Positions 39,101-48,404 of a stretch of DNA of 64,000 nucleotides are shown here, in pieces. Source of the stretch: G963662905 sp963676415 (GTDB lineage: Bacteria; Bacteroidota; Bacteroidia; Bacteroidales; WRLA01); the NCBI GenBank assembly GCA_963676415.1, contig OY781097.1, forward strand, positions 124,001 to 188,000. The letters are read 5' to 3'. The number at the start of each line of letters is the position of its first letter. The first letter of the stretch is position 1. The notes beneath the pieces are model-generated. The model worked only from the letters and a program-made list of their open reading frames with translations, was not told the DNA's origin and did no database searches. The translations under genes and the position numbers were made by a program.

Positions 39101-41047
39101 TCACATCTGACCTGAATTTAAAGCATGAATAAAGCAGGTTTGATTCCAACGCACTGCCATAAGCGTAATATCATCACTTTGCCCGGCTCCACCTGCGAAA
39201 ATTTCCACATCATCCGAAATATGATGGCAGATATCCCGCGGATCCTGCCCTGAAAGTGATGTTGCGACAAAGTCTTTTAAACGTTGGTCAGAATATAATT
39301 CTTCTTCAATGTTGACCGCTTCTGTGATGCCATCGGTATAAAGCAGCAATGTTTCTCCATTCTTGAGGGTAATTTCCTGCTGCCCGTAATTAACATCTTC
39401 AAATACGCCCAATGGAAGTCCATTTCCCGGCCCCATAAATGCAACATCTTTGCCCTGTATGAGCAATGGGAAATTATGACCGGCATTGCAATACGACACA
39501 TTTCCTTTCTGCAAATCAAGAATTCCCAGAAAAAGGGTCACAAACATGGAGTCATTATTATCACGGCAGAGTTCTTCATTCATCTCGGCTATAATTTGTC
39601 CGGGCTGCTTATCCGCTTCTGCCTTTGCACGGAGCAATGTGCGGCAAATGGCCATAAACAAGGCCGCGGGCACGCCTTTTCCTGAAACATCGCCAATCGC
39701 AAAACACAAATGATGCGCATCGAGGAAAAAGAAATCATATAAATCGCCACCCACAGCTTTTGCAGGTTTCAGTATAGCATAGAGATCCACAGCCTGTTCT
39801 TCCGGAAATTTGACAGGCAACATATTATATTGGATGGAGCGTGCAATATTCAGTTCGCTCTCCATTTTCTCACGCTCCGCCGTTTCCTTTTTTAAATCCC
39901 GGATATACTGTTTCAGTTCCTGTTGCATAAAGCTCAGTGCCGACGAAAGCCGGCTGATCTCTTTGCTGTTTTGCAGATCAGGGATGCGTGAATCAAAATT
40001 TCCTTCGCCAATGCCCCGGCTGGCAGCCGCCAGTTTTTTGATCGGAAACGTAATTTTGCGGCTGACCAACAGCAAAGCCAAAAACATTAATACCAATCCC
40101 AATAAACCATATTCAATTAATTTTAAATGAAGGTCATTTCGGTCGGCATAAAGCTGATCTTCAGCATAAATAACAGCCATCGACCAATCCAAAGAAGGCA
40201 GGGGTGCAAAATATGCGTGAAAATCCTGTTTTGCACCCGGAGGGCGAAATTCAATAAAACCCGTTTGCTGATCGACCATCCTTCTTGCAACTTCCTTAAT
40301 TTCCGGTAGTTGCCTGGCCGATTCATCTTCAAAAATATTATCACCGGTTTTTTCTTCTGCCGGACCGGCCAGCAAAGTTCCCTGACCATCCAGTAATACC
40401 ACAGTCCCATCATCAACAATTTGCAGGTCTTCCACAAATTTATTCAGCCAGGAAAGGGATAAATCCACTGTGGCCAAACCTCTTGTTCGTGTTTCCGGAT
40501 CAATAAAAGGAACGGCATATGTCAGCATCAGCTCATCGCCACCATGCATATCGTAATAGGGCTGAGACCAAAATGTAGTATCCAATCCCATTGCATTGCG
40601 ATACCAGTCCTTTTCGGTATAGTTATAAACATTAGTATAGAGGCTTTTGAGAATTAAAGCCGTATCTGTTTGAAAAAGATAGGCTGAAAAATAGCCCAGT
40701 TCCCCTTCTGGGTCAAGAGATACCGCAATCCCATAAACATCAGGTGTTTTATAAATTGATTTTCTGAGTTCGGACAACAGCCTTGTGCTGTCAAACGGGT
40801 TTTCAGACATATATTTCGCCAGCTGTCGGCAGAGGTTTTCGGAAGGCACAACAATAGAAGATAATTGCGAAGCCGCTGCCACAGTAACACCTTCGGCTTT
40901 GTCCTGAGCAGCACCCAGCACGATATCCTCGGTAAGTGACATATTATAAAACAGGGTAATGACCAAAATCAAAGTAATCAATGGCAGCAACAAAACATTA
41001 AGTTGAAAACCAATTCCCTGTCTGGAAAATATATTGCTCTTTTTCAT
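39101..41047 (-). CDS. membrane-bound Cache-HAMP-PP2C (SpoIIE/RsbU-type) phosphatase
   Basis: About 648 residues in the order: membrane helix (VLLLPLITLILVITLFY), extracytoplasmic Cache sensor at about 35-305, second membrane helix (YGLLGLVLMFLALLLV), HAMP (KITFPIKKLAAASRGIGEG), coiled linker, and a PP2C SpoIIE phosphatase from about 400. The catalytic metal ligands are visible in KAVGGDLYDFFFL, IGDVSGKGVPAALFM, LLLYTDGITEA and GQSDDITLMAV. It is predicted to sense a small ligand outside the membrane and dephosphorylate the STAS protein encoded downstream. The ATG at 41047 gives a compact basic start. An ATG four codons earlier is possible. A TAATTTTG -7 element lies at 41098-41091. Confidence 0.93.
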   Translation of the reverse strand: MKKSNIFSRQGIGFQLNVLLLPLITLILVITLFYNMSLTEDIVLGAAQDKAEGVTVAAASQLSSIVVPSENLCRQLAKYMSENPFDSTRLLSELRKSIYKTPDVYGIAVSLDPEGELGYFSAYLFQTDTALILKSLYTNVYNYTEKDWYRNAMGLDTTFWSQPYYDMHGGDELMLTYAVPFIDPETRTRGLATVDLSLSWLNKFVEDLQIVDDGTVVLLDGQGTLLAGPAEEKTGDNIFEDESARQLPEIKEVARRMVDQQTGFIEFRPPGAKQDFHAYFAPLPSLDWSMAVIYAEDQLYADRNDLHLKLIEYGLLGLVLMFLALLLVSRKITFPIKKLAAASRGIGEGNFDSRIPDLQNSKEISRLSSALSFMQQELKQYIRDLKKETAEREKMESELNIARSIQYNMLPVKFPEEQAVDLYAILKPAKAVGGDLYDFFFLDAHHLCFAIGDVSGKGVPAALFMAICRTLLRAKAEADKQPGQIIAEMNEELCRDNNDSMFVTLFLGILDLQKGNVSYCNAGHNFPLLIQGKDVAFMGPGNGLPLGVFEDVNYGQQEITLKNGETLLLYTDGITEAVNIEEELYSDQRLKDFVATSLSGQDPRDICHHISDDVEIFAGGAGQSDDITLMAVRWNQTCFIHALNSGQM

Positions 41048-41090
41048 TGGAATTACCATTAAACAGCTGCAAAGCCGGATTGTATAGCGT

Positions 41091-41098
41091 CAAAATTA
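41091..41098 (-). promoter_or_regulatory. candidate -7 element of the PP2C gene
   Basis: Minus-strand TAATTTTG lies 44 bases before the chosen start. It lacks a well-placed -33 TTG. Confidence 0.45.
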
Positions 41099-41225
41099 AC
41101 AAATAAAAACAAACCCACCCCAATGATCTGAGTCGGAATGTGCCACTTGCTCTACCCAAACATTTAAAAGACGTTAAAATATTTTCCGAAAAGGCAGGAA
41201 ACAATACATTCAAAGCAGCGTTTTT

Positions 41226-41233
41226 TAACTTTG
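41226..41233 (+). promoter_or_regulatory. candidate -7 element of the DUF2520 gene
   Basis: TAACTTTG lies 18 bases before the TTG start codon at 41251. A transcript starting near 41240 would exclude the ATG at 41140. Confidence 0.55.
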
Positions 41234-41250
41234 CAACAAATTTCAGAATA

Positions 41251-42057
41251 TTGAAGGTCAAAAATTTATCAGTCAGCATTATTGGTTCGGGCAATATGGC
41301 CTGGCATCTGGGACATGCTTTCAAAAAAAAAGGGCTACGTATTGAGCAGATTTTTTCGCGCAATACCAAAAGCGGGATACAGCTTGCCGACAGCCTGAAA
41401 GCACGTTTTGCGCCCACATTGAAAAACCTGGAGGCCGGTTCCGATCTATATATCCTTGCTGTTACCGACCGCAGCATTGAAAAAATCATGATGGACTGGC
41501 CCGAGCAGCTTAAAAACAGTCTTGGGGTGCATACCAGTGGCAGTGTTGGCCTAGACAGCATCCGGCGTTTCCATGCACATGCAGGCGTTTTTTATCCGCT
41601 GCAGACTTTCAGCAAAGCAGAAAAGGTTAAATTCAAAAAAATCCCCATCTGCATTGAAGCAGGCCAAAAAGAGGATGAAGAAAAACTACTGAAATTTGGC
41701 CGGGTGCTGAGTTCAGATGTCCGCTCGCTCAATTCCGAACAAAGACGCATTGCCCATCTTTCAGCGGTTTTTGCCAATAATTTTACCAATTATATGTATG
41801 CCATAGCGGCTGAAATCCTCAAAAACCACGACCTGCCTTTTGACCTGATCAAACCACTGATAAAAAAAACCGCCAACAAGCAGAAAAAACAGGATAATCC
41901 TTTCCGGGTTCAAACCGGGCCAGCAATACGCCAGGATTACGGAACTATAGAAAAGCACCTGGAAATGTTGAAAATCAAACCCGATTTTCAGGAGATTTAT
42001 GAGCTTTTAAGCGATAAAATATCTGTTCACAAAAACGGCCACAAACAAACTGATTAA
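41251..42057 (+). CDS. Rossmann-like/DUF2520 oxidoreductase-like protein
   Basis: A 268-residue protein with an N-terminal nucleotide-binding fold (VSIIGSGNMAWHLGHAFKKKG) and a C-terminal helical DUF2520 domain (HLSAVFANNFTNYMYAIAAEIL, given here in part as VFANNFTNYMYAIAAEI). Its distant relatives are NADP-dependent oxidoreductases such as pyrroline-5-carboxylate reductase. The reaction of this family is not known. The start is taken as TTG at 41251. It places the glycine loop near residue 11, as expected, and a -7 promoter element lies just upstream. The ATG at 41140 lies before that promoter. kdsC follows, 57 bases downstream. Confidence 0.85.
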   Translation: MKVKNLSVSIIGSGNMAWHLGHAFKKKGLRIEQIFSRNTKSGIQLADSLKARFAPTLKNLEAGSDLYILAVTDRSIEKIMMDWPEQLKNSLGVHTSGSVGLDSIRRFHAHAGVFYPLQTFSKAEKVKFKKIPICIEAGQKEDEEKLLKFGRVLSSDVRSLNSEQRRIAHLSAVFANNFTNYMYAIAAEILKNHDLPFDLIKPLIKKTANKQKKQDNPFRVQTGPAIRQDYGTIEKHLEMLKIKPDFQEIYELLSDKISVHKNGHKQTD

Positions 42058-42114
42058 TTCAGGATTAAAACAATAGAAAAACAGCTGTCGAAACAGCCAA
42101 AACAAAATAGTAAA

Positions 42115-42636
42115 ATGAAAAACTACAGGGAAAAGCTGAAGGACATCCACACAATAATATTTGATTATGATGGAGTTATGACCGATGGCTACGTAATGGT
42201 TTTGCCTGATGGTGAAGCTTTGCGCAGAACCAATGTCAAGGACGGATATGCACTACAGCTGGCCATCAAAAAAGGCATACGACTGGCCGTAATCAGCGGT
42301 GGAAGGGGCAAAAACATGGAAAAACGCCTTGAAATGGTTAAAATAGAGGATGTTTATTTAGGTGTTGACAACAAGATCAAGGTATTTCGCGCATTTTTGG
42401 AAAAACATAAGCTCAAAGCTAAAGATGTAATTTATGTTGGCGACGACATCCCTGATTATGAAGTAATGAAAGAAGCCGGCCTGGCCATGTGCCCCGAAGA
42501 TGCTGCCGAAGAAATAAAATCCATCTGCCATTACATTAGTCACGCAAAAGGCGGACAGGGCGTGGTTCGTGATGTTATTGAACAGGTATTAAAAGCCCAT
42601 GGCCTTTGGATGAACGAAGATGCTTATCACTGGTAA
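42115..42636 (+). CDS. kdsC: 3-deoxy-D-manno-octulosonate 8-phosphate phosphatase
   Basis: A 173-residue C0-type HAD phosphatase that removes phosphate from KDO 8-phosphate in lipopolysaccharide inner-core synthesis. The nucleophile Asp17 and acid/base Asp19 are in IIFDYDGVMTDG. The Ser/Lys motifs are AVISGGRGKNMEKR and DNKIKVFRAFLEKH, and the last acidic pair is VGDDIPDYEVMKEAGLAM. It lacks a cap domain, as expected for a tetramer of this family. It stands between the DUF2520 gene and an ABC exporter pair, all on the plus strand. Confidence 0.94.
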   Translation: MKNYREKLKDIHTIIFDYDGVMTDGYVMVLPDGEALRRTNVKDGYALQLAIKKGIRLAVISGGRGKNMEKRLEMVKIEDVYLGVDNKIKVFRAFLEKHKLKAKDVIYVGDDIPDYEVMKEAGLAMCPEDAAEEIKSICHYISHAKGGQGVVRDVIEQVLKAHGLWMNEDAYHW

Positions 42637-42647
42637 AAAACGAATCC

Positions 42648-43559
42648 ATGAACACAATTGAAACCCGCGATATCGTTAAACGCTATGCCAACCATACGGC
42701 ATTGAAGAAAGTGAGCATTCAGGTGCCCAAAGGAAGCATCTACGGACTTCTGGGACCAAACGGAGCCGGAAAAACATCATTGATACGGATCATCAACCGA
42801 ATCACCGCACCCGATGAAGGCGAAGTGCTTTTTAATGGGAAAGCCCTGCGGCAAAACGATGTGGAGCGCATCGGTTATCTGCCCGAGGAACGTGGCCTCT
42901 ACAAAAAAATGAAAACCGGCGAACAGGCGCTTTACCTGGCCCAACTGAAAGGTGTGGATGAAAAAACCGCCAAAGAACGCCTGAAAAAATGGTTTGTCCG
43001 TCTCAACATCACCGACTGGTGGGACAAAAAAGTGGAAGAGCTCTCAAAAGGGATGCAGCAAAAAGTCCAGTTTATCACTACGGTGATCCATGAACCGGAA
43101 TTATTGATTTTTGATGAGCCATTCAGCGGATTTGACCCCATTAATGTGAACATCCTGAAAGAAGAAATCCTGCGCCTGCGCGATGAGGGAGCAACGATTA
43201 TTTTCTCAACGCATAATATGGCTTCCGTAGAAGAAATCTGCGACCATATTGCACTGATCAACAAATCAGAAAAAATCCTTGAAGGAAAGCTCAATGAAAT
43301 ACGCGAATCGTTCAAAAGCAACCTGTATGAAATTAAAATCCGTGATTTTGGCGGTTTTACTCCTGAATTTGAAAATGAAATCACAGAAAAAAAAGATCAG
43401 GGGCTGCACCGGTTAAGTTTCAGCACCGACGATGGAGACAAAGCCCGTGCCTTTCTAGCCGAAATCGCAGCAAAAGAACATGTGGTCGATTTCCGCGAGA
43501 TCTATCCTTCCGTGAATGATATTTTCCTGAGCAAAACATCTGAAAAAGCACACTCATGA
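42648..43559 (+). CDS. ABC transporter ATP-binding protein (NatA-like)
   Basis: A 303-residue ATPase of the ABC-2/DrrA/NatA branch. Walker A is GLLGPNGAGKTSLIRI, the Q loop GYLPEERGLYKKM, the signature LSKGMQQKVQF, Walker B LLIFDEPFSGFDP and the H loop IIFSTHNM. A C-terminal regulatory extension follows of about 85 residues. The ATG at 42648 was chosen because the sequence upstream of it overlaps kdsC and does not resemble the family. The stop overlaps the start of the permease gene by four bases (ATGA), so the two form one exporter. The transported substrate is unknown. Confidence 0.93.
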   Translation: MNTIETRDIVKRYANHTALKKVSIQVPKGSIYGLLGPNGAGKTSLIRIINRITAPDEGEVLFNGKALRQNDVERIGYLPEERGLYKKMKTGEQALYLAQLKGVDEKTAKERLKKWFVRLNITDWWDKKVEELSKGMQQKVQFITTVIHEPELLIFDEPFSGFDPINVNILKEEILRLRDEGATIIFSTHNMASVEEICDHIALINKSEKILEGKLNEIRESFKSNLYEIKIRDFGGFTPEFENEITEKKDQGLHRLSFSTDDGDKARAFLAEIAAKEHVVDFREIYPSVNDIFLSKTSEKAHS

Positions 43560-44899
43560 GCAAAATAAGCCTGATCATAAAACGGGAATATTTAACCCGC
43601 GTAAAGAAGAAATCTTTTATCATCATGACCATTCTTGGCCCCATACTAATGGCTTCAGTTTGGGTATTACCTATTGTAATGGCCAATATCGGTGGTGATC
43701 AGCAAACCATTGAAGTACTGGACGAAAGCGGCCTTTTCTTCACGGAATTCAAGGATTCGGAAGACTATAAATTCGTTTTTGTTTTTAAAGAACTGGACAG
43801 CGCAAAGAATGCCTTTCTTAAAAGTGACGCCCAGGCTTTGGTATATATCCCAAAAACACAGGTTGCAGTGCCGGAAAAAGCATTTATCTTTTCGCGCAAA
43901 CAAGCGGGAATTGGCCTTAAAAAATATGTAGAAACCATAATGAAAAAGGAGGTGGAAAGCATTAAGCTGGCTGCTTCGGGCATTGATTCCGAAATTCTGG
44001 AAAGCATCAAAACCGGCATCCTTATTACCAATATCAAATTGGATGCAAGCGGCAATGAGGAAAAATCCTATCCGGAAATCCGGCTGGCTTTGGCCTGGTT
44101 TTTTGGCATATTGATATATTTCTTCATTTTCATCTTTGGCGCACAGGTGATGCGCGGTGTTATTGAAGAAAAAGTCAATCGCATCATCGAAGTGATTATT
44201 TCTTCGGTAAAACCCATGCAATTGATGACCGGAAAAATTGTCGGAATTGCTTTGGTGGGCCTGACACAATTTTTGCTTTGGGTAGTGCTTAGTTGGGCCA
44301 TTGTTGGTATTGTTCAGGCAAGTACAGGATTTTTCAGCAATCCACAGGCAAATGCTCAGATTACTGCATTGAGCCCGGGAAGTGCAGCGGTCAGTCCCAA
44401 CGAAATTATACCTGCACCGGCTGCCGACAAGGAAGAAGACACAGTGGCATACCTAAGAGAATCGATGCTGTCAGTCAATTATTTTTCCATAATCCTAACC
44501 TTCCTTTTTTATTTCCTTGGCGGATATCTGCTTTATGCTGCACTTTTCGCAGCAATTGGATCGGCAGTGGACAATGAAACCGACACCCAGCAATTTATGT
44601 TACCGGTTTCCGCGCCATTAATAGCGTCTCTGGTTTTGGTCGGTTATGTGATTAACAATCCCGATGGTAGTTTGGCCTTTTGGCTATCGATGGTGCCTTT
44701 TACTTCACCCATTATCATGATGGCGCGCATTCCTTTTGGCGTTCCGTTTTGGGAAGTGGGACTGTCCATGGCGGCATTGATCGGTGGATTTCTCTTCACT
44801 TCCTGGTTTGCCTCGCGCATATACCGGGTAGGGATTTTAATGTACGGCAAGAAAGTAAATTACAAGGAATTGTGGAAGTGGTTCCGTTTCCGGTCATAG
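43556..44899 (+). CDS. ABC-2 type transporter permease (NatB-like)
   Basis: A 447-residue membrane partner of the preceding ATPase. The first helix follows the typical start IIKREYLTRVKKKSFIIMTILGPILM (quoted here as REYLTRVKKKSFIIMTILGP). A large extracytoplasmic domain spans about 45-175. It is followed by five or six helices, including FFGILIYFFIFIFGAQVMRGV and the conserved EEKVNRIIEVIISSVKPMQLM (shown in part: EEKVNRIIEVIISSV). This layout is that of NatB/YhaP exporters. Substrate unknown. Confidence 0.9.
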   Translation: MSKISLIIKREYLTRVKKKSFIIMTILGPILMASVWVLPIVMANIGGDQQTIEVLDESGLFFTEFKDSEDYKFVFVFKELDSAKNAFLKSDAQALVYIPKTQVAVPEKAFIFSRKQAGIGLKKYVETIMKKEVESIKLAASGIDSEILESIKTGILITNIKLDASGNEEKSYPEIRLALAWFFGILIYFFIFIFGAQVMRGVIEEKVNRIIEVIISSVKPMQLMTGKIVGIALVGLTQFLLWVVLSWAIVGIVQASTGFFSNPQANAQITALSPGSAAVSPNEIIPAPAADKEEDTVAYLRESMLSVNYFSIILTFLFYFLGGYLLYAALFAAIGSAVDNETDTQQFMLPVSAPLIASLVLVGYVINNPDGSLAFWLSMVPFTSPIIMMARIPFGVPFWEVGLSMAALIGGFLFTSWFASRIYRVGILMYGKKVNYKELWKWFRFRS

Positions 44900-45077
44900 T
44901 TTCAATTGGAAGCTTGCTGGCCACTTTTTATTCCGGGTAAATCCAGCTTTATAGCTGATTTGCAGCGGCAAGGATTATTGTACTGTTGAAAACAAATTTC
45001 ACAAAAAACGATGCCTACAGGGTGCAAATTAATGAATCACAGTAAATTATAATATCCATAAATATAAATCCGAAAAA

Positions 45078-45108
45078 TTGTTAATTAAGGATTATTATTC
45101 TATTTTTG
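45078..45108 (+). promoter_or_regulatory. secDF promoter
   Basis: TTG (45078-45080), a 20-base spacer and TATTTTTG (45101-45108), then CACC. It lies 44 bases before the secDF ATG. Confidence 0.75.
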
Positions 45109-45151
45109 CACCCTCGAAAATTTAAGTCATTATCAAATAAATAGATTCGAA

Positions 45152-48100
45152 ATGCAACACAAAGGTGTAATTAAGTTTTTCGCTATCCTGTTAGCACTGG
45201 TGTGTGTATTTCAGTTGTCTTTCACATTCATCACACGAAGTGTTGAAAACAAGGCGGTTGAATACGCTCATTCAGAGGAAGCCGACATCATAGCCAAAAA
45301 CATGTCGAAAGGTGACGAGGTCAAATTTCAGTATTATCTTGATTCCATTAGTAAATCGCGCAAGCGTTATTTCCTGGATTCAATGGCAAATGAAGAAGTG
45401 TACAACATTTTGGTCCGCCAATACACTTACAAAGAAGCCAAAGAGCGCGAGCTGAACTTAGGACTTGACCTTAAAGGTGGTATGAACGTAACCATGGAAG
45501 TAAGTGTCGTAGATATCCTGCGCGCTCTTTCCGGATACAGCAAAGACGAAACCTTTAACAGCGCCATTAATATGGCCCGTGAAAAACAGAAAAGCAGCAA
45601 TGCGGATTATGTGACTCTTTTTGCTGAGTCATTTGAAGAAATTGATCCCAATGCCCGTTTGGCAAGTGTTTTCAATACAGTAGAACTCAAAGACCGAGTT
45701 AAATATAACTCGACCAATGCAGAAGTTATCAGCGTGATCCGCGAAGAAACCGATGCAGCGATCGACCGTACATTTAACATCCTGCGTACACGTATTGACC
45801 GCTTTGGTGTTGCTCAACCAAATATCCAGCGTTTGCAAACTGCAGGCCGTATCCTGATTGAACTTCCGGGCATCAAAGATCCGGAACGTGTGCGTAAACT
45901 GCTCCAGGGTACAGCACAACTGGAATTCTGGGAAACATACCAGCTCCCCGAAGTATTTGGAAGCCTGGCCGAATGTAACGCCAAGATGCGCACACTGGTT
46001 GCAATGGACGAAGGCGAGAAGCAGGAAAGCCTAAGCGGTTCTGAAACAACAGAAATTGAAACAGAAAATGCAGACGGCACAACTGATAACATCACCAATA
46101 CCGAGCAAACAGAAGAACAAATTGAGGTTAATGAAGAAACAGGTGATACCAGTGTAGTAGAAGAATCGCTACTGGACAAAATCGCTGATTCAACCGGAAG
46201 GGAAATTGCTGAAGCGCAATCTTCATTTGAAGACTATGCTAAAGAAAACCCACTCTGGGCTTATCTGAACCCTGCTGTTTATCAAAATGAATCAGGTCAA
46301 ACCGTACCTTATAATTCAGCACGTATCGGTTCTTCTTTTATCAAAGATACTGCACGCGTTAATTATATGTTGCGTGCCACAAAAGAGCTGCGCCCACGTA
46401 ACCTGCGACTGCTTTGGACCGTGAAGCCCGAGCCAGGCCGCAAGGACGTTCTTGATTTGGTTGCTATTAAGGTAAATACACGCGACGGAAAAGCTCCTCT
46501 GGGCGGCGATGTGATCGTTGATGCACGTCAGGATGTAAATCCCGTAAACGGTGGTGTTGAAGTTTCCATGAGCATGAACGGCGAAGGTGCCCGTATCTGG
46601 AAACGTATGACCGGTGAGAACATTGGCAAACAAATTGCGATTGTTCTTGACAGCTACGTTTATTCTTATCCTAATGTAAACTCAGAAATTGGCGGTGGCC
46701 GTTCTTCCATTTCCGGTGGCGGTATGACCATTGAGGAAGCGCAGGACCTTGCCAACATCCTGAAAGCAGGTAAACTTCCTGCTCCTGCACGTATTGTTCA
46801 GGAAGAGATTGTAGGCCCGTCATTGGGTGCCGAAGCAATCAGCGCCGGTTTGAACTCATTTGTTCTGGCCTTCCTGCTTGTACTTGTTTATATGATATTC
46901 TATTATAACCGTGCCGGTTGGGTAGCTGACCTTGCGCTGGTTACCAATATTTTCTTCATCTTTGGTGTATTAGCTTCTTTCGGAGCAGTACTGACACTGC
47001 CTGGTATTGCGGGTATTGTACTTACACTCGGTATGGCTGTGGATGCCAACGTGATTATCTACGAGCGTATCCTCGAAGAAGTCCGCGCCGGTAAAGGTAT
47101 GCGCCTGGCTTTGACTGACGGTTATAAAAACGCTTATTCCGCTATCATTGATGGTAACGTTACTACACTGCTAACCGGTATCGTACTTTTCACATTCGGT
47201 TCCGGTCCTGTTCAGGGTTTTGCTACTACACTGATTATCGGTATCATTTCTTCACTCTTCTCAGCAATTTTCATCTCCAGGCTTGTATTTAACTGGATGC
47301 TGGAAACCAAGAAAACAGTTAATTTCGATACCAAAATCACACGCGGGCTCTTCAGTAAAGTTAATTTCGACTTTATCAGCATGAGGAAAACAGCTTATAT
47401 CATCAGTTCTACTATTATTATCATCGGTATTGCTTCTCTGGCAATCCGTGGTTTGAATTATGGTGTAGATTTCTCCGGTGGACGTACTTATGTGGTACGT
47501 TTTGACCAGCCTGTTGTTGTGAAAGATATACGCGGAGCGCTCACTACTGAGTTTGGGAGCACTCCTGAAGTAAAAACTTTTGGCCCAAGTACTCAAGTAA
47601 AAATTACAACGGATTACCTGATCGATGACAACTCCAAAGAAGTGGACAGCATTGTGGAAAGCATGCTTTACACAAGCCTGAAGCCTTTCTTTACCGGAGG
47701 CATTGAAAGATCACAATTCCTTTCAGATACTGATGAAGACAGCAAAATGACCGGTATCCTTACTTCGCAAAAAGTAGGGCCTACAATTGCATACGACATC
47801 AAGCGTAATGCAGTACTGGCCGTTGTTTTCGCGCTCCTGGTGATCTTTGCCTACATTGCCGTCCGCTTTAAAAAGTGGCAATATGGTTTGGCAGGCGTGA
47901 TTGCGCTCTTCCACGATTCTTTGATTACTATTGGCCTGTTCTCCCTGTTCTATGGTGTGCTGCCCTTCAACCTTGAAGTTGATCAGGCATTTATCGCGGC
48001 CATCCTGACAATCATTGGTTATTCTATTAACGATACCGTGATTATCTTTGACCGTATCAGGGAATTCACCACATTGTATCCAAAGAAAGACATCAAAACC

Positions 48101-48328
48101 AATATCAATAATGCACTGAACAGTACACTGGGACGTACCTTCAACACATCCGGTACTACCCTGATCGTACTGCTGATCATCTTCATCTTTGGTGGGGAAA
48201 TCATCCGCGGATTTACATTCGCACTGCTTGTTGGTGTTTTGATTGGTACTTATTCGTCGCTCTTCAATGCAAGCCCGATTGCATTCGACCTGCTGACGCG
48301 CAAATCAAAAGACAATAAAGGCAAATAA
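45152..48328 (+). CDS. secDF: fused SecD-SecF protein translocase subunit
   Basis: A 1058-residue fusion that uses the proton gradient to pull secreted proteins out of the Sec channel. The SecD half has the first helix, the P1 head (GLDLKGGMNVTMEV) and the membrane block with GIVLTLGMAVDANVIIYERI. The SecF half begins near residue 740 (RGLNYGVDFSGGRTYVV) and has SINDTVIIFDRIREF. An acidic, low-complexity stretch of about 60 residues (about 288-350, rich in Glu, Thr and Asn) interrupts the P1 domain. Similar variable insertions are known in SecDF of this phylum. The gene has its own promoter and a strong terminator. Confidence 0.96.
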   Translation: MQHKGVIKFFAILLALVCVFQLSFTFITRSVENKAVEYAHSEEADIIAKNMSKGDEVKFQYYLDSISKSRKRYFLDSMANEEVYNILVRQYTYKEAKERELNLGLDLKGGMNVTMEVSVVDILRALSGYSKDETFNSAINMAREKQKSSNADYVTLFAESFEEIDPNARLASVFNTVELKDRVKYNSTNAEVISVIREETDAAIDRTFNILRTRIDRFGVAQPNIQRLQTAGRILIELPGIKDPERVRKLLQGTAQLEFWETYQLPEVFGSLAECNAKMRTLVAMDEGEKQESLSGSETTEIETENADGTTDNITNTEQTEEQIEVNEETGDTSVVEESLLDKIADSTGREIAEAQSSFEDYAKENPLWAYLNPAVYQNESGQTVPYNSARIGSSFIKDTARVNYMLRATKELRPRNLRLLWTVKPEPGRKDVLDLVAIKVNTRDGKAPLGGDVIVDARQDVNPVNGGVEVSMSMNGEGARIWKRMTGENIGKQIAIVLDSYVYSYPNVNSEIGGGRSSISGGGMTIEEAQDLANILKAGKLPAPARIVQEEIVGPSLGAEAISAGLNSFVLAFLLVLVYMIFYYNRAGWVADLALVTNIFFIFGVLASFGAVLTLPGIAGIVLTLGMAVDANVIIYERILEEVRAGKGMRLALTDGYKNAYSAIIDGNVTTLLTGIVLFTFGSGPVQGFATTLIIGIISSLFSAIFISRLVFNWMLETKKTVNFDTKITRGLFSKVNFDFISMRKTAYIISSTIIIIGIASLAIRGLNYGVDFSGGRTYVVRFDQPVVVKDIRGALTTEFGSTPEVKTFGPSTQVKITTDYLIDDNSKEVDSIVESMLYTSLKPFFTGGIERSQFLSDTDEDSKMTGILTSQKVGPTIAYDIKRNAVLAVVFALLVIFAYIAVRFKKWQYGLAGVIALFHDSLITIGLFSLFYGVLPFNLEVDQAFIAAILTIIGYSINDTVIIFDRIREFTTLYPKKDIKTNINNALNSTLGRTFNTSGTTLIVLLIIFIFGGEIIRGFTFALLVGVLIGTYSSLFNASPIAFDLLTRKSKDNKGK

Positions 48329-48348
48329 GCGAAAGCCTGATAATATTG

Positions 48349-48380
48349 AAGTCCCGGAGGTTTCCTTCGGGACTTTTTTT
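48349..48380 (+). terminator. Rho-independent terminator after secDF
   Basis: A 12-bp stem, AAGTCCCGGAGG with CCTTCGGGACTT (one G-T pair), closes a three-base loop and is followed by a T tract. Confidence 0.93.
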
Positions 48381-48387
48381 ATTTTTG
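48380..48387 (+). promoter_or_regulatory. candidate -7 element of tatA
   Basis: TATTTTTG directly follows the secDF terminator and precedes the tatA ATG by 17 bases. It fits TAnnTTTG. Confidence 0.5.
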
Positions 48388-48404
48388 CATAATAATTTTA
48401 CACA

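Noticed and set aside
39025..39105. A short minus-strand open stretch after the PP2C stop that reads like a helix (EASKAEDIVAYFKAL)
   Set aside because: About 25 codons between stops, no start codon, and it coincides with inverted repeats. Chance composition is the simpler explanation.
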